Below are positions 36,484 to 46,674 of a DNA stretch of 64,000 bases, piece after piece (within the stretch, counting starts at the first letter, position 1; every line of letters begins with the position of its first letter). Where the stretch lies: assembly GCA_964641415.1 (NCBI GenBank), contig CAZXMW010000007.1, positions 67,073 through 131,072 on the forward strand, written 5' to 3'. The notes below the pieces were generated by a model that saw nothing but the letters and a program-made list of their open reading frames with translations, did not search any database and was not told the origin of the DNA. The translations under genes and the position numbers were made by a program. The stretch is from JAHECW01 sp964641415 (GTDB lineage Bacteria > Acidobacteriota > Thermoanaerobaculia > Thermoanaerobaculales > Sulfomarinibacteraceae).

Positions 36484-39180
36484 TTACTCCGAATGCAGGT
36501 AGCCCAGCGCCTCGAGCTTGCGCTTGAGCTCATCGTCGATCGGCGCGGCGTCCCGTCCGGCCGCGCTCCCGACGGCGCCGAGCGGCAGAAAACCGACGGT
36601 GATGCCGCCGTCGGCAGCGCCGTCGACGGGTTCCCCGCAGCAAAGAGCCGACGCGCACAGCTGGATTCTGCTGCCGAACGCTCCGACCTCGATGTCGAAG
36701 TCGCACACCCGGGTCCCGACCGCGTTCGAAAACTCGAGCCGGTAGGTCCCCTCCCGAACCGGGCTCTCGACCCGCATCCGGAGCCGGCTGCGAGCCGGGA
36801 TGTCGAGCAGCGCCGCACCCGGCTCGTGTCGGACCACGGCTTCGGCGGGCACATCCACCGCCTTGAGTCGAGTCGGGTTCACCGGCGCCAGGCGGAGCGA
36901 CGCCGCGGTCTCCGTCGGGTTGGCGACCGAGATCTCGAGTCCGGCGGCCGGGTCACCGAGCCGGACCCCGGCCTGCCGTCGGGCGAGCTCGAGCTCGTCG
37001 GACGGGGCGGCTGCCAGGTTGGTCGTTTCACCGGGATCGTCGCCGAGATGGTAGAGCTCCTCGTCGCCGCGCACCGCCTGCCAGACCGCGTCGTTGACGG
37101 TGTACTTGAGGCGGTTGCCGACCCGCAGCGCGAGGCCGTGATTGGTCGACGCGGCGTAGGCCCACGCCTCGTCGGGGAAGGGCGCGGCCGGGTCGGCGCA
37201 CAGACCGACCAGGGAGCTGCCGTCCACCGGCGCCGAAGGTTCGAGCCCGACCACCTCGAGGATCGTCGGCAGGACGTCGATCAAACGGACCTGTCGGTCG
37301 ACGGTGCGCCCGGCGCCCTCGCCACCGGGCAGCGACACCATGAGAGGAATGCGCAGGTTGAAGTCCCACAGGTATGCGTGCGACGCCAGCCCGCGATCGC
37401 CGAGGGCCTCGCCGTGATCCGAGGTGACGACAATCAGGGTGTCGCGGGCGCTCCGGAGGGTCTCCAGCCGCTCCAGGATCCGGCCGACGTGGGCGTCCGC
37501 GAAGTGGACACCGCCGTCGTACAGCGCGTCGAGATACGGCTGGTCCTCGGCGCCGAGTTCGTGCTCGCCGGATGCGTCGGCGATCCGGAACGACCGCCGG
37601 TCGACAAAGCCGTTGGCCTCGGTGCTCGGCGCCCGATCGACCTTGAGCCGAAGCCCGGTCGCGTCACCGTCGAAGTGCTCCGAGAAGTAGGGCTCGCGCT
37701 CGTGGTACGGCTTGTGGACCTCGTAGGTGTGGAAGAACAGGAAGAACGGCCGGTCCTCGAGCTCGTCGAGGACGGCCAGGGCGCGCTCGGTTCCGTCAGC
37801 GATCTCGTCGCCCTGATCGCGGTCGGAGGGCCAGTAGCGGAAACCGTCGAAGCCCTGGTCGAAACCGAAGCGCGGGTGGAGGAAGACACCACCCGTGATC
37901 GCCCGCGTCGAGTAGCCCGCTCGCCGGAGCTGCTCGGCGAGCAGGTCCAGCCCGAGCCGGGCGCCGAGAGTGTGGTTGCTGCCGTGGACGATGGCGTCGC
38001 GGCCGGTGAACAGCGACACGTGGGACGGCAGGGTCCAGGGTGCCGGCGCGATGGCGGCGGTGAAGTTGACCGCCTGCTCGGCGGTCCAGCGGTCGAGGTT
38101 CGGGGTGGTCCGATAGCGGTAGCCGTTGGCCGACACCCGGTCGGCGCGCAGAGTGTCGACGAGGATCACGACAACGTTGGGTGGCAGCTCGGACCGGCGC
38201 GCTGCGCCGAGCACCACCGGAGCGGCGACGTAGGCGAGCTCGCGCCGGCCGGCAACCCCGTCGGGCGCGACCAGACGCAGCGCCACCTCGACGGTGTCGC
38301 CGGCCCACGCCGCCAGGTCGACCCGGCCGCGCTGCCAGGCGCCACGGCGATCGAGGGCGAATGACGACACCACGGTCTCGTCTGAGGTCGCCGGCGCCAC
38401 CACGACCTCGATCCTGGCGCCGCCGGAGCGGGTCGGACGGCCGTAGTGGAGCTCGAGCTTGCCACCGTCGGGCACCTCGAGACTGCGTCGCCACTCGCCC
38501 CCGGGAACCAGTACCACACCGGTGCGCAGATCGTGGTCGAGCTCGAGACCGACCGGACTGTCGACGAGCGCGGCGATCCGGTCGCCGTCGAGGCGGTAGT
38601 GCATACCCCGCAGCCCCGCGACCACCACCGGCTGCTGGACCACGGAGGTCGGCACCAGGCGCAGCCGGCGGATCTCGCCGGACCACAGGGGGTGCTCGAC
38701 GAGCTCGAAGCCGAAGGTGTCGCCTCTTGCCGCGTCGGCCTCGAGGCGCACGCTTCGCTCACCGGCCAGGGGCTCGCCCGGCCCCGCCCACATCAGACGG
38801 ACGAAGCCGCGCCGGACGCCGCGGATCTCGACATCGATCCGATCGACCTCAGAGGCGTCGAGCTCCACCGGGCGGTCGAGGGACGGCCGCTGACCGTCGG
38901 GCACCACCCGGAGGCCGCCGGCCACCGGTCGCGACCGCTCGTCGAGAAACCGGGTCCGCCAGCGCTCGCGCTCCTCCGCGTCGCCGAATTCCCATTGAAA
39001 ACGAAGCTCCTCTCGGCTGACGGCGGCCAGCGAGAAGATCTCCGGCGAGGTCGACGCCACCCAGCGGTCGGCGACGATGAGGCCGGCGGGCTCGTCGAAC
39101 GGCCGGCAGCCGATCAGGCCGACGGCCGCGACGGCGGTGAGAACGGGCCACGAGGCGCGGCGAAGGTGGCGTCTGGTCAT
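36484..39180 (-). CDS. Large sulfatase-like lipoprotein, Thr nucleophile variant
   Basis: The 898-residue product has a lipobox LIGC (C25). An unusual N-terminal beta-rich half (about 30-330) precedes the sulfatase-like core. The core shows VVILVDTLRADRV, APWTLPSHVSLFTG with Thr near residue 383 at the nucleophile position, and VVTSDHGEALGD. A C-terminal beta domain of about 170 residues with four Cys (CDF, LCASALCC) follows, and the protein ends LEALGYLHSE. It is envelope-anchored with a probable phosphate- or sulfate-ester substrate. The ribosome site is weak. It is convergent with the secreted protein gene and divergent from the GT-C gene. Confidence 0.83.
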   Translation of the reverse strand: MTRRHLRRASWPVLTAVAAVGLIGCRPFDEPAGLIVADRWVASTSPEIFSLAAVSREELRFQWEFGDAEERERWRTRFLDERSRPVAGGLRVVPDGQRPSLDRPVELDASEVDRIDVEIRGVRRGFVRLMWAGPGEPLAGERSVRLEADAARGDTFGFELVEHPLWSGEIRRLRLVPTSVVQQPVVVAGLRGMHYRLDGDRIAALVDSPVGLELDHDLRTGVVLVPGGEWRRSLEVPDGGKLELHYGRPTRSGGARIEVVVAPATSDETVVSSFALDRRGAWQRGRVDLAAWAGDTVEVALRLVAPDGVAGRRELAYVAAPVVLGAARRSELPPNVVVILVDTLRADRVSANGYRYRTTPNLDRWTAEQAVNFTAAIAPAPWTLPSHVSLFTGRDAIVHGSNHTLGARLGLDLLAEQLRRAGYSTRAITGGVFLHPRFGFDQGFDGFRYWPSDRDQGDEIADGTERALAVLDELEDRPFFLFFHTYEVHKPYHEREPYFSEHFDGDATGLRLKVDRAPSTEANGFVDRRSFRIADASGEHELGAEDQPYLDALYDGGVHFADAHVGRILERLETLRSARDTLIVVTSDHGEALGDRGLASHAYLWDFNLRIPLMVSLPGGEGAGRTVDRQVRLIDVLPTILEVVGLEPSAPVDGSSLVGLCADPAAPFPDEAWAYAASTNHGLALRVGNRLKYTVNDAVWQAVRGDEELYHLGDDPGETTNLAAAPSDELELARRQAGVRLGDPAAGLEISVANPTETAASLRLAPVNPTRLKAVDVPAEAVVRHEPGAALLDIPARSRLRMRVESPVREGTYRLEFSNAVGTRVCDFDIEVGAFGSRIQLCASALCCGEPVDGAADGGITVGFLPLGAVGSAAGRDAAPIDDELKRKLEALGYLHSE

Positions 39181-39373
39181 GTGATTTCGAGACCGATCTC
39201 GGGTTCCTCCCGTCGCCGCGCGGCGGCGCCTGCCCGGCGAATGATCCTCAAGCTGGACAGCCCTTCGGATCTGGTCATAATACACCGTCAGCATCGCCGA
39301 ACGAGACGCCGACGACAGCCGCATCGGCAGTCCGCTTCACGTCCACCACGACCCCACGGGAGCTCCGATTCGA

Positions 39374-41068
39374 GTGACCACCGACGATCACGAGCCGGCG
39401 CCCGGCACCGGTGAAACGACAGGCAGCGAGCCAACGTGGCGGGCGCTCTGGCTGCTGCCACCGCTGGTCGTCGGAACCGTGCTCAGGCTGGTCGGTCTCG
39501 GCCGACAGGTGATCTCCGGAGATGAGCTGCACGCCGTCCGGGAGGCGGTCACCAGCGAGTTTCCCGGCGTGCTCATCACCTACCAGCTCACCGACCACTG
39601 CCTGCCCCTGACATCGTTCTACCGGCTCCTCGCCCTCCTCGGCCTGCCCCTCACCGAGTCGGTGCTGCGGCTGCCGGTGCTCCTCGCCGGCCTGCTGGCG
39701 CTCGTCCTGATTCCGCTGTGGTGCGCCCGGGTGCTCGGCCCCCGGGCCGCGGCAAGCCTGGCCTGGTGGCTGGCCGTGTCACCGGCGCTCGTCTACTACG
39801 GCCGAATCGTCCGCTCGTACATGCCCACTGTCCTGCTCGGCGGCCTCGCGGTCGCCTGCTTCGTCGCCTGGCTCCGGGGCCGGCGCACCCGCGACGCCGT
39901 CGGCTACGTTGTCAGCGCGGCCCTCGCGGTCTACTTCCATCCGGTGGCGGCGCCGTTCGTCGGGGCGCCCCTTCTCTGGCTCGCCGGGGCCCAACTGGTT
40001 CGCCTGCGCGACCTGCCCCGATTTCGATCGACGGTCGCGATCGGCCTGGCTCTCGCGGCGGCACTGGCGATCTTCCTGGTGCCGGCGGCGCCGTCCCTGG
40101 CGGCGCTGGTGCGGGACAAGCGGGTCGACAGCCACCTCACCCTCGGCACTTTCGAGGCGGTCGGCGCGCTCCAGGCGGGAACCCCGAACGGCTGGCTGGT
40201 CGCCGCGTTCTGGCTGCTGGCCGCCGTCGGCCTGACCGCCCTCGTCGTCCGGCGACCCCGGCTCGGGAGCCTCGCCGTGGTGTTGATCGGAACCCAGGTC
40301 GTCGGACTGATGGTGCTGTCGCCGCTCGCCATGGAGCAGCCCAACATTCTCAATCGGTACCTCCTGATCACCCTTCCGGTGGTCCTGGTGTGGGTCGCCC
40401 ACGGGCTCGACGCGGTCGTGCTCGGTCCACTCCACCGGCTCGGCCGATGCGGCCGAGCGACGGCGGGCCTGGTCGCCGTGGCCCTGCCCGCGCTCTACTT
40501 CGCGGCCGGTCCGCTGCTCGACCCGGCCTACCTGCCCGGCTCCTTCGCCCACCGTGCCGAGTTCACCGCCTACTACCGGACACCGCGGCCGCGGCCGCCG
40601 CTCGAGCTGCCCGAAGCCTACCGCTGGCTGACCGATCGCCGACCGGGCGCCCTTCTCGAGGTGCCGTACCTGCCCATGTGGCGCTACGCGAACATCTTTC
40701 CGCGCTATCAGACGGCGCACCACCGCGAGGTGGTGGTCGGCTACGGCGACCGGCAGTTGTGGGACCCGAGGATCCGGATGCGCAACGCAGTTCCGCCCGA
40801 GCCCGATCGGCTGCTCGCCAGCCGCGCGACCTGGCTCGTGCTGCACCCCGAAATCGTCCGCGAGGAGGCGAGCAGCGATCGGGGGCGGGCCGACCCCGAC
40901 AGCCCGGCCGGACGCGATCGTGCCCGCCGTGAGCGCATGCTCGAGCGGCTCGAGCGGCTGACGGAGGAGCTCGACCGCGAGCTGAGCCGGCGCTGGGGCC
41001 CGGCCGACCTGAGGACCGACGAGCACGTTCTCTGGGACCTCGAGCGCGTCCGCCGGCTCAGTCGCTGA
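39374..41068 (+). CDS. GT-C family membrane glycosyltransferase
   Basis: The 564-residue product starts at GTG. It has about ten hydrophobic helices (30-430) and the first-loop acidic motif SGDELHAVREA (about 56-66), followed by YYGRIVRSYMP, as in the PMT/ArnT-like GT39/GT83 group. These enzymes use a polyprenyl-phosphate sugar to glycosylate lipid or protein outside the inner membrane. The last 130 residues are soluble and end in a charged helix. It overlaps the end of the convergent sulfatase-like gene by 11 bases. The GT2 gene at 42434 could make its lipid-linked donor. Confidence 0.8.
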   Translation: MTTDDHEPAPGTGETTGSEPTWRALWLLPPLVVGTVLRLVGLGRQVISGDELHAVREAVTSEFPGVLITYQLTDHCLPLTSFYRLLALLGLPLTESVLRLPVLLAGLLALVLIPLWCARVLGPRAAASLAWWLAVSPALVYYGRIVRSYMPTVLLGGLAVACFVAWLRGRRTRDAVGYVVSAALAVYFHPVAAPFVGAPLLWLAGAQLVRLRDLPRFRSTVAIGLALAAALAIFLVPAAPSLAALVRDKRVDSHLTLGTFEAVGALQAGTPNGWLVAAFWLLAAVGLTALVVRRPRLGSLAVVLIGTQVVGLMVLSPLAMEQPNILNRYLLITLPVVLVWVAHGLDAVVLGPLHRLGRCGRATAGLVAVALPALYFAAGPLLDPAYLPGSFAHRAEFTAYYRTPRPRPPLELPEAYRWLTDRRPGALLEVPYLPMWRYANIFPRYQTAHHREVVVGYGDRQLWDPRIRMRNAVPPEPDRLLASRATWLVLHPEIVREEASSDRGRADPDSPAGRDRARRERMLERLERLTEELDRELSRRWGPADLRTDEHVLWDLERVRRLSR

Positions 41069-42437
41069 GGTAGCCCAGAGCGCGCAGCGCCTCCTGCGTC
41101 GAGGCGTCGAGCTCGCCGCGGTCGACCGGCGTGGCGAAGACCTGACGGACCTCGAGCTCCTCCAGCTCCGTGACGAGCTCGAACACCACGTCCGGCCGAT
41201 CGGCCTCCAGGTCGCGGGCTTCGGCGGAATCAGCGGCGAGGTCGAACAGCCGCGGCGGGGAGTCCTGGTCGGCCCGCAGCAGCTTCCACCTCCCAAAGCG
41301 CACGGCGCGCTCGCCCTGACGCGCGGCGAAGACGGGTCGTTGCGGCGCGGCCAGGAGGTCGGCGCCGTCGAGGTGGCCGGGGACCTCGAGACCGAGCAGG
41401 CCGAGCACGGTGGGGACGATGTCGACGGTCGACACCGGGCGGTCGACGGTCGCCGGCGTCTCGAGGCCGGGGGCCGCGAGCACCAGGGGCACGGCGATCT
41501 GGTCCTCGGTCAGACCGTTGGCGTGGCTGAAGTAGAAACCGTGGTCGTCGAGCAGCGCCTCACCGTGATCCGAGGTCACGACGATCACCGCGTCGTCGAG
41601 CAGCCCGGCGCCTCGGAGATGATCGAGCATCTCGCCCATGCCGACATCGAGGCACCGAACCTCGGCGGCGTAGCGGAGCAGGTAATCCCGGCCGTCGGTC
41701 GGCGGCGGGTCGAAGCCGATGGTCTGGTAGTGGGGCACCGCTCCGCGGCCGCCGTTGCGGCCCTCGGGCTGGATGCCGACCTCGACCGGCGGGCCGAAGG
41801 CGTCCAGGTCGAACGGGGCGCTGCACTCGGGCAGCGGCTGGTACGGGCCGTGGGGCTCCATGTAGTGCAGCCAGAGGAAGAGCCGGCGGTCCTCGTCGAC
41901 CGTGCGCAGCCAGTCCATCGCGCGTTGGTTGATTGACGACGCCTTGGCGGTGCGGTAGGCGCGCGGCCGGGGCAGCAGCTCGTAGTGGTCGAAGCCTTGC
42001 TCGAAGCCGTAGCCGGGGCCGACCACCGGGTTGGCGACGAAGCCGGCGGTGGCGAAGCCGGCCATCGACAGGATCTCGGCCAGGGTCGGCACGGCGAGGC
42101 CGAGGACGTGATCGTTGGTGATCACGCCCGAGCGGCTCGGCACCAGCCCGGTCAGGAAACCGGCGACTCCCGGCGAGGTCGCGTTGGCTACCGACCACGC
42201 CTCGGTGAAGACGACGCCGCGATCCGCGAGCTCGGCCAGGCGCGGCGTCACGGCGAGACCGGCCTTCGTCGTCAGAGCATGATCGGCGCGCCAGGTGTCG
42301 GCGGTGATCAGCACCAGATGGCGTGGCGCAGGCTCGGGCGTCGGAGCCCCGCAGCCGACGGCGACCAGTCCAACGGCCGCCAGGGGTGCGACGCACGCGC
42401 TTTTCAGCCGCCTTGACGGGATCTTGGTGACAGTCAT
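41058..42437 (-). CDS. Sulfatase-like lipoprotein, third Thr variant
   Basis: The 459-residue product has a lipobox VAVGC (C29) and the core motifs LVLITADTWRAD, ATSPGVAGFLTG and VVTSDHGEALLDDHG. The nucleophile position is T87 (T-S-P-G), again not Cys or Ser. It ends LRALGYLSD, like its two neighbours. GGGAGGAACC precedes the ATG, which overlaps the GT2 stop in an ATGA, so the two are translationally coupled. The pairing with a dolichol-phosphate-mannose-type GT2 suggests a role in surface glycan maturation. Confidence 0.85.
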   Translation of the reverse strand: MTVTKIPSRRLKSACVAPLAAVGLVAVGCGAPTPEPAPRHLVLITADTWRADHALTTKAGLAVTPRLAELADRGVVFTEAWSVANATSPGVAGFLTGLVPSRSGVITNDHVLGLAVPTLAEILSMAGFATAGFVANPVVGPGYGFEQGFDHYELLPRPRAYRTAKASSINQRAMDWLRTVDEDRRLFLWLHYMEPHGPYQPLPECSAPFDLDAFGPPVEVGIQPEGRNGGRGAVPHYQTIGFDPPPTDGRDYLLRYAAEVRCLDVGMGEMLDHLRGAGLLDDAVIVVTSDHGEALLDDHGFYFSHANGLTEDQIAVPLVLAAPGLETPATVDRPVSTVDIVPTVLGLLGLEVPGHLDGADLLAAPQRPVFAARQGERAVRFGRWKLLRADQDSPPRLFDLAADSAEARDLEADRPDVVFELVTELEELEVRQVFATPVDRGELDASTQEALRALGYLSD

Positions 42438-43225
42438 GGTTCCTCCCGGACGGCATCATCGCCGCCGACCTCGAGCCGTCGGCCGTCGGCGCTGAACAGA
42501 GACGAGCGCGCCAGGCCCCACCGCTGCAGCCGGAACAGCGCGGCGGTCGCGAGCACCCCGAAGCCGTACACGCACGAGCGCCGGAAGTCGATGCTCGAGG
42601 CCTCGGCAAAGTAGCGGGTCGGGCAGCTGATCTCACCGATCGAGAAGTCGAGGTGGAGCGCCTGGGCGAGCATCTGGTTGTCGAACACGAAGTCGTCGGA
42701 ATTCTCCTCGAGCGGCAGCTCGAGGAGAATCCGCCGCGAGAACGCCCGATAGCCGGTGTGGTACTCGCTGATCTTGGCGTCGAGCAGGATGTTCTCGACG
42801 GCGGTCAGGAAACGATTGGCGACGTACTTGTACACCGGCATACCGCCCTTGAGCGCGCCGGCGCCGAGGATCCGGGATCCGAGCACGATGTCGAAGTGGC
42901 CGCTCGCAATCATCGATGCCATTGCGGTGACCAGACGCGGCGTGTACTGATAGTCGGGGTGGAGCATGACGACGATATCGGCGCCGCGCTCTAACGCAAG
43001 CCGGTAGCAGGTCTTTTGGTTGCCGCCGTAGCCCCGGTTCCGTGGGTGGACGTGGACGTGGATGCCGAGCTTCTCGGCGACCCGGACGGTCTCGTCGCTC
43101 GAGCTGTCATCGACCAGGATGACCTCGTCCACGACCTCGTCGGGAATCTCCCGGTAGGTCTGGACCAGGGTCTGCTCGGCGTTGTAGGCCGGCATGACGA
43201 CGACGATCCTGAGGCCTTCAATCAC
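42434..43225 (-). CDS. GT2 glycosyltransferase, polyprenyl-phosphate sugar synthase type
   Basis: The 263-residue protein has the GT-A start VVVMPAYNAEQTL, VDDSSSDET and the metal-binding region HPDYQY in place of DxD. It continues with SRILGAGALKGGMP and the acceptor-side segment YHTGYRAFSRRIL. It most resembles polyprenyl-phosphate mannose or glucose synthases, which load a sugar onto a membrane carrier. There is no clear C-terminal membrane helix pair. The start is a GTG. It is the first gene of a two-gene unit with the sulfatase-like lipoprotein. Confidence 0.85.
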   Translation of the reverse strand: MIEGLRIVVVMPAYNAEQTLVQTYREIPDEVVDEVILVDDSSSDETVRVAEKLGIHVHVHPRNRGYGGNQKTCYRLALERGADIVVMLHPDYQYTPRLVTAMASMIASGHFDIVLGSRILGAGALKGGMPVYKYVANRFLTAVENILLDAKISEYHTGYRAFSRRILLELPLEENSDDFVFDNQMLAQALHLDFSIGEISCPTRYFAEASSIDFRRSCVYGFGVLATAALFRLQRWGLARSSLFSADGRRLEVGGDDAVREEP

Positions 43226-43297
43226 GCTTCGATCCGCTCACGGCGCGAGTATAGCGGCCCCGAAACGTGACACCGGGAGGTATCGTCCGGGATCGTC

Positions 43298-46200
43298 TCA
43301 CTCCCCCCTCGGCCAGTCGGGAAACCGCCCCGGCGTCCACGGCGCGCCGGCCGACTCGAGGTCGCGCTCGAGACCGACAAGGCGCTCGTCGAGGGCCCGC
43401 AGCGCGGCGAGGTGGTCGGCGAACGCCGCCGCCGCCCATCGGTAGCCGTCCCTCGCGGTGGCGGTGGGCGGCTGGGTGGTCCCGAGCTGACCCTCGACGA
43501 CGCGGTTGACCCGGTCGACGATGGAAGGCTCGACAGGCTCGTTGCGCCGCGCCTTCGAGCGGTCGCCGCGGAGCCCGACGAGGAGGTCGTTGAGGTCGGC
43601 CTCGACGGCGGCGAGCTCGGCGATCCGGGCCTCGTCGGCCTTCGGCGTGTCGAGGACGGCGAGGCGGAGATGGTCGATCCGGTCGCGCATCTCGTCCGTA
43701 ACCTCGACCGCGCCGAGCACGGCGCGCTGGAGATCGGCCGCCTGGCGGGCGAACTCGAGGGCGCCCGCCGGGTCCTCGGTGGGCAGGGTCGAACCGCCGA
43801 GGTCGACGATCTGGAAGCTCGTCGGCCCGGCGAGCTCGGTGATTGCACCGTCGACCTCCTTGGCGAGGGTCACCGTGTAGGTCCCGGGCAGGGCCAGGGG
43901 ACCCATCCGCGGCGTCTCCCACGGCGCCGGCGGACCGGGGTCGGGATCGACCGGACGGGTCGACGGGTAGCGCAGATCCCAGGCGACGCGGTGGATTCCT
44001 CTGCTCCGCCTTCCGGTGATCCGCTGGACCACGGCGCCGTCGGCGTCGCGGACGGTGAGCACGATCTGCGGTTCGCGCTCCTCGTCCTCGGCTCGAAGCT
44101 CGGCCTGACTCGGGTACGGCAGGGTCTCACCGGCCTCGTCGGCTGCCTTTTCGGCCTCGATCCGCCGTTCTCGCCGGGTCTTCAGGCCGTCGGCGAGGTG
44201 GTAGGTGAAAACCGCGCCGAAGGGCGGGTTGGGGGCACGGTAGTAGGTGTCGCCCTGGAAGCCCTTGTCGAGGGGCAGCAGCCCGAGCCGGCTGATCTCG
44301 ATATAGCGCAGCGCGTCCTTGACCGGAAACAGCGCCGCTTCCCTGTCGAGAACTTTTCGGTCGAGCCCGCGCAGCGGGGTGTAGTCGTCGAGGATGTAGA
44401 ACCCCCGGCCGAAGGTGCCCAGCGCGAGGTCGTTCTCGCGCCGTTGGACATCGAGATCGCGGACCGCGAGAGTCGGCAGCCCGCCGGTCATCTTCACCCA
44501 GTGGTCGCCACCGTCGACGGTCACGTAGAGCCCAAACTCGGCGCCGAGGAAGAGCAGGTCGGCATCGACGTGATCCTGGGCGAGGGACCAGGCGAGCTCC
44601 CGGTCGGGCAGGTCGCCGCGGATCGAGGACCAGCTTCGGCCGCGGTCGGTGCTTGTCAGCACATAGGGTGTGAAGTCACCCTGCTTGTGGTTCGAAAACG
44701 TCGCATACACCGTGTCGGGATCGTGCTGTGACGCCTCGAGCTCGGCGACATAGCTGTATCTCGGCACTCCCGGGAAGTCGCCCTCGACGTGCCAGCTCGC
44801 GCCGTTGTCCGAGGTGACGTGGATCTGGCCGTCGTCGGTGCCGACCCAGAGCAGACCCTCGACCAACGGCGACTCGGTGAGCGCCACCGCGTTGCCGTAG
44901 ATCGAGGTCGAGCCGCTCTTGTACACCGCGTCGGGGCCCCAGACCCGGCCCATGACCTCGAGGGCGTTGCGGTCGATGCCGCGCGACAGGTCCTTCGAGA
45001 TCGCGGTCCAGGAGTTGCCGCGGTCGTCCGAGCGGAACAGCTTCTGCGCCGCGAAGTAGAGCCTCGTCGGCGAGTGCGGGCTGACGATGACCGGCGCGTC
45101 CCAGTTCCAGCGGTACGGCGCCTCGCCGGGCGCCGGCTGGGGCTGGATGTCGACGGTCTCGCCGGTTGCCCGGTCGAAGCGGACGAGCCCGCCGTACTGC
45201 CACTGGCTGTAGACGATGCTCGGCTCGATCGGGTCGACAACGGTCTTGAAACCATCGCCGAAGACGGTGACGAACCAGTCCTCGTTGGCGATCCCGGCCC
45301 GGTTTCGGGTTCGGGTCGGCCCGCCGACGGTGGCGTTGTCCTGAGTGCCGCCGTAGATGAAGTAGAACGGCGCCGAGTTGTCCACCGTAGCGCGGTAGAA
45401 TTGCATGATCGGCAGATTCTCGAAGTAGACCCAGTTCGCGCCGCGGTCGAAGGTCTCGTAGACCCCGCCGTCGCAACCCACGCGCAGGTGGCTCGGGTTG
45501 CCCGGGTTGATCCACAGGGCGTGGTTGTCGACGTGCTTGTGGGTCTCGCCGACCGGTTCGAAGCTCTCGCCCCCGTCGGTCGTGACCTGCATCCAGACGT
45601 CCATGGAGTAGACCCGGTCGACATCGGCCGGATCGCAGAAGATCTCGTTGTAGTAGTCACCGCCGGGCGCGTGGTCCGAACGCTTCTCCCAGCTCTCACC
45701 GCGGTCGGTGGAGCGGAAGAACCCACCTTCGTCGCGGGCCGCGTCGAGGACGCCGTAGACCACGTCGGTGTCGGCCGGCGAAATGCACAGCCCCATGCGC
45801 CCCATGTCCACCTCGGGCAGCCCGTCGGTGATCTCGCGCCAGGTCTCACCGCCGTCGGTGGACGTGTAGAGGCCCGACTCGGGGCCGCCGTTGATCAGGG
45901 TCCAGGTGTGGCGCCGGCGCTGATACGCGGTGGCGAGAACGGTGTCGGGATCATCGGGGTGGAGGCGGACCTCGGCAATGCCGGTGTCGTCGGAGACGTG
46001 GAGCACCCGCTCCCAGGTGGTCCCGCCGTCGGTCGTCCGGTACAGCCCGCGATCGCCGCCCGAGCGCCACAGCGGCCCCTGGGCCGCGACCCAGACGACG
46101 TCGGAGTCCCGCGGGTCGATGACGATGTTGCCGATGTGCTCGGACTCGCGAAGGCCCGTGTTGGTCCAGCTGGTGCCGCCGTCGAGGCTCTTGTAGACGC

Positions 46201-46579
46201 CGTCGCCGAAGCTGACCGAGCGCTGGGAGTTGTTCTCGCCGGTACCGACCCAGACCACGTTGGGGTCCTCGGGGTCGATGGTGACGCAGCCGATGGAGTA
46301 CGAACCCTCGCCGTCGAAGACCGGCGCCCAGGTCGTGCCTGAGTTGGTCGTCCGCCACACCCCGCCCGAGGCGGCGGTGACGAACCACCGCGCATGGTCG
46401 GTGGGATCCACCGCGAGGTCCGAGATCCGGCCCGACGACACCGCCGGGCCGATGCCGCGCAGCTCGAGCCCGGCAAGGGTCTCGGACGTCAGCCAGTAGG
46501 AATCCTCGGCGGACGTGGCGGCCACGGGCGCCAGGACCAGAAAAACCGGGGCGAGCAGGGCGAGCTTTCGCAGCTTCAT
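43298..46579 (-). CDS. Secreted sortilin/BNR-repeat beta-propeller protein
   Basis: The 1093-residue product has a signal peptide (MKLRKLALLAPVFLVLAPVA, cleaved near TSA). It contains many BNR/Asp-box repeats (for example TTNSGTTW, SLDGGTSW, STDGGETW, STDRGESW, SDNGASW, STDRGRSW) over about 30-730, forming one or two VPS10/sortilin-like propellers. The last 350 residues have a beta domain with TGRRSRGIHRVAWDLRYP and a helical end. Relatives in Acidobacteriota and Bacteroidota are annotated as glycosyl hydrolase or sortilase-like, without proven function. GGAGGTGG precedes the ATG, which sets the start. Confidence 0.87.
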   Translation of the reverse strand: MKLRKLALLAPVFLVLAPVAATSAEDSYWLTSETLAGLELRGIGPAVSSGRISDLAVDPTDHARWFVTAASGGVWRTTNSGTTWAPVFDGEGSYSIGCVTIDPEDPNVVWVGTGENNSQRSVSFGDGVYKSLDGGTSWTNTGLRESEHIGNIVIDPRDSDVVWVAAQGPLWRSGGDRGLYRTTDGGTTWERVLHVSDDTGIAEVRLHPDDPDTVLATAYQRRRHTWTLINGGPESGLYTSTDGGETWREITDGLPEVDMGRMGLCISPADTDVVYGVLDAARDEGGFFRSTDRGESWEKRSDHAPGGDYYNEIFCDPADVDRVYSMDVWMQVTTDGGESFEPVGETHKHVDNHALWINPGNPSHLRVGCDGGVYETFDRGANWVYFENLPIMQFYRATVDNSAPFYFIYGGTQDNATVGGPTRTRNRAGIANEDWFVTVFGDGFKTVVDPIEPSIVYSQWQYGGLVRFDRATGETVDIQPQPAPGEAPYRWNWDAPVIVSPHSPTRLYFAAQKLFRSDDRGNSWTAISKDLSRGIDRNALEVMGRVWGPDAVYKSGSTSIYGNAVALTESPLVEGLLWVGTDDGQIHVTSDNGASWHVEGDFPGVPRYSYVAELEASQHDPDTVYATFSNHKQGDFTPYVLTSTDRGRSWSSIRGDLPDRELAWSLAQDHVDADLLFLGAEFGLYVTVDGGDHWVKMTGGLPTLAVRDLDVQRRENDLALGTFGRGFYILDDYTPLRGLDRKVLDREAALFPVKDALRYIEISRLGLLPLDKGFQGDTYYRAPNPPFGAVFTYHLADGLKTRRERRIEAEKAADEAGETLPYPSQAELRAEDEEREPQIVLTVRDADGAVVQRITGRRSRGIHRVAWDLRYPSTRPVDPDPGPPAPWETPRMGPLALPGTYTVTLAKEVDGAITELAGPTSFQIVDLGGSTLPTEDPAGALEFARQAADLQRAVLGAVEVTDEMRDRIDHLRLAVLDTPKADEARIAELAAVEADLNDLLVGLRGDRSKARRNEPVEPSIVDRVNRVVEGQLGTTQPPTATARDGYRWAAAAFADHLAALRALDERLVGLERDLESAGAPWTPGRFPDWPRGE

Positions 46580-46674
46580 GGGCCACCTCCAAACGAACGC
46601 CATCGTACTCTCATCCGCGGCGCCGGGCCCGGCGTTTGCGCATCCAGGATCCGGTGGGGTAGCGTAGACGGGTC

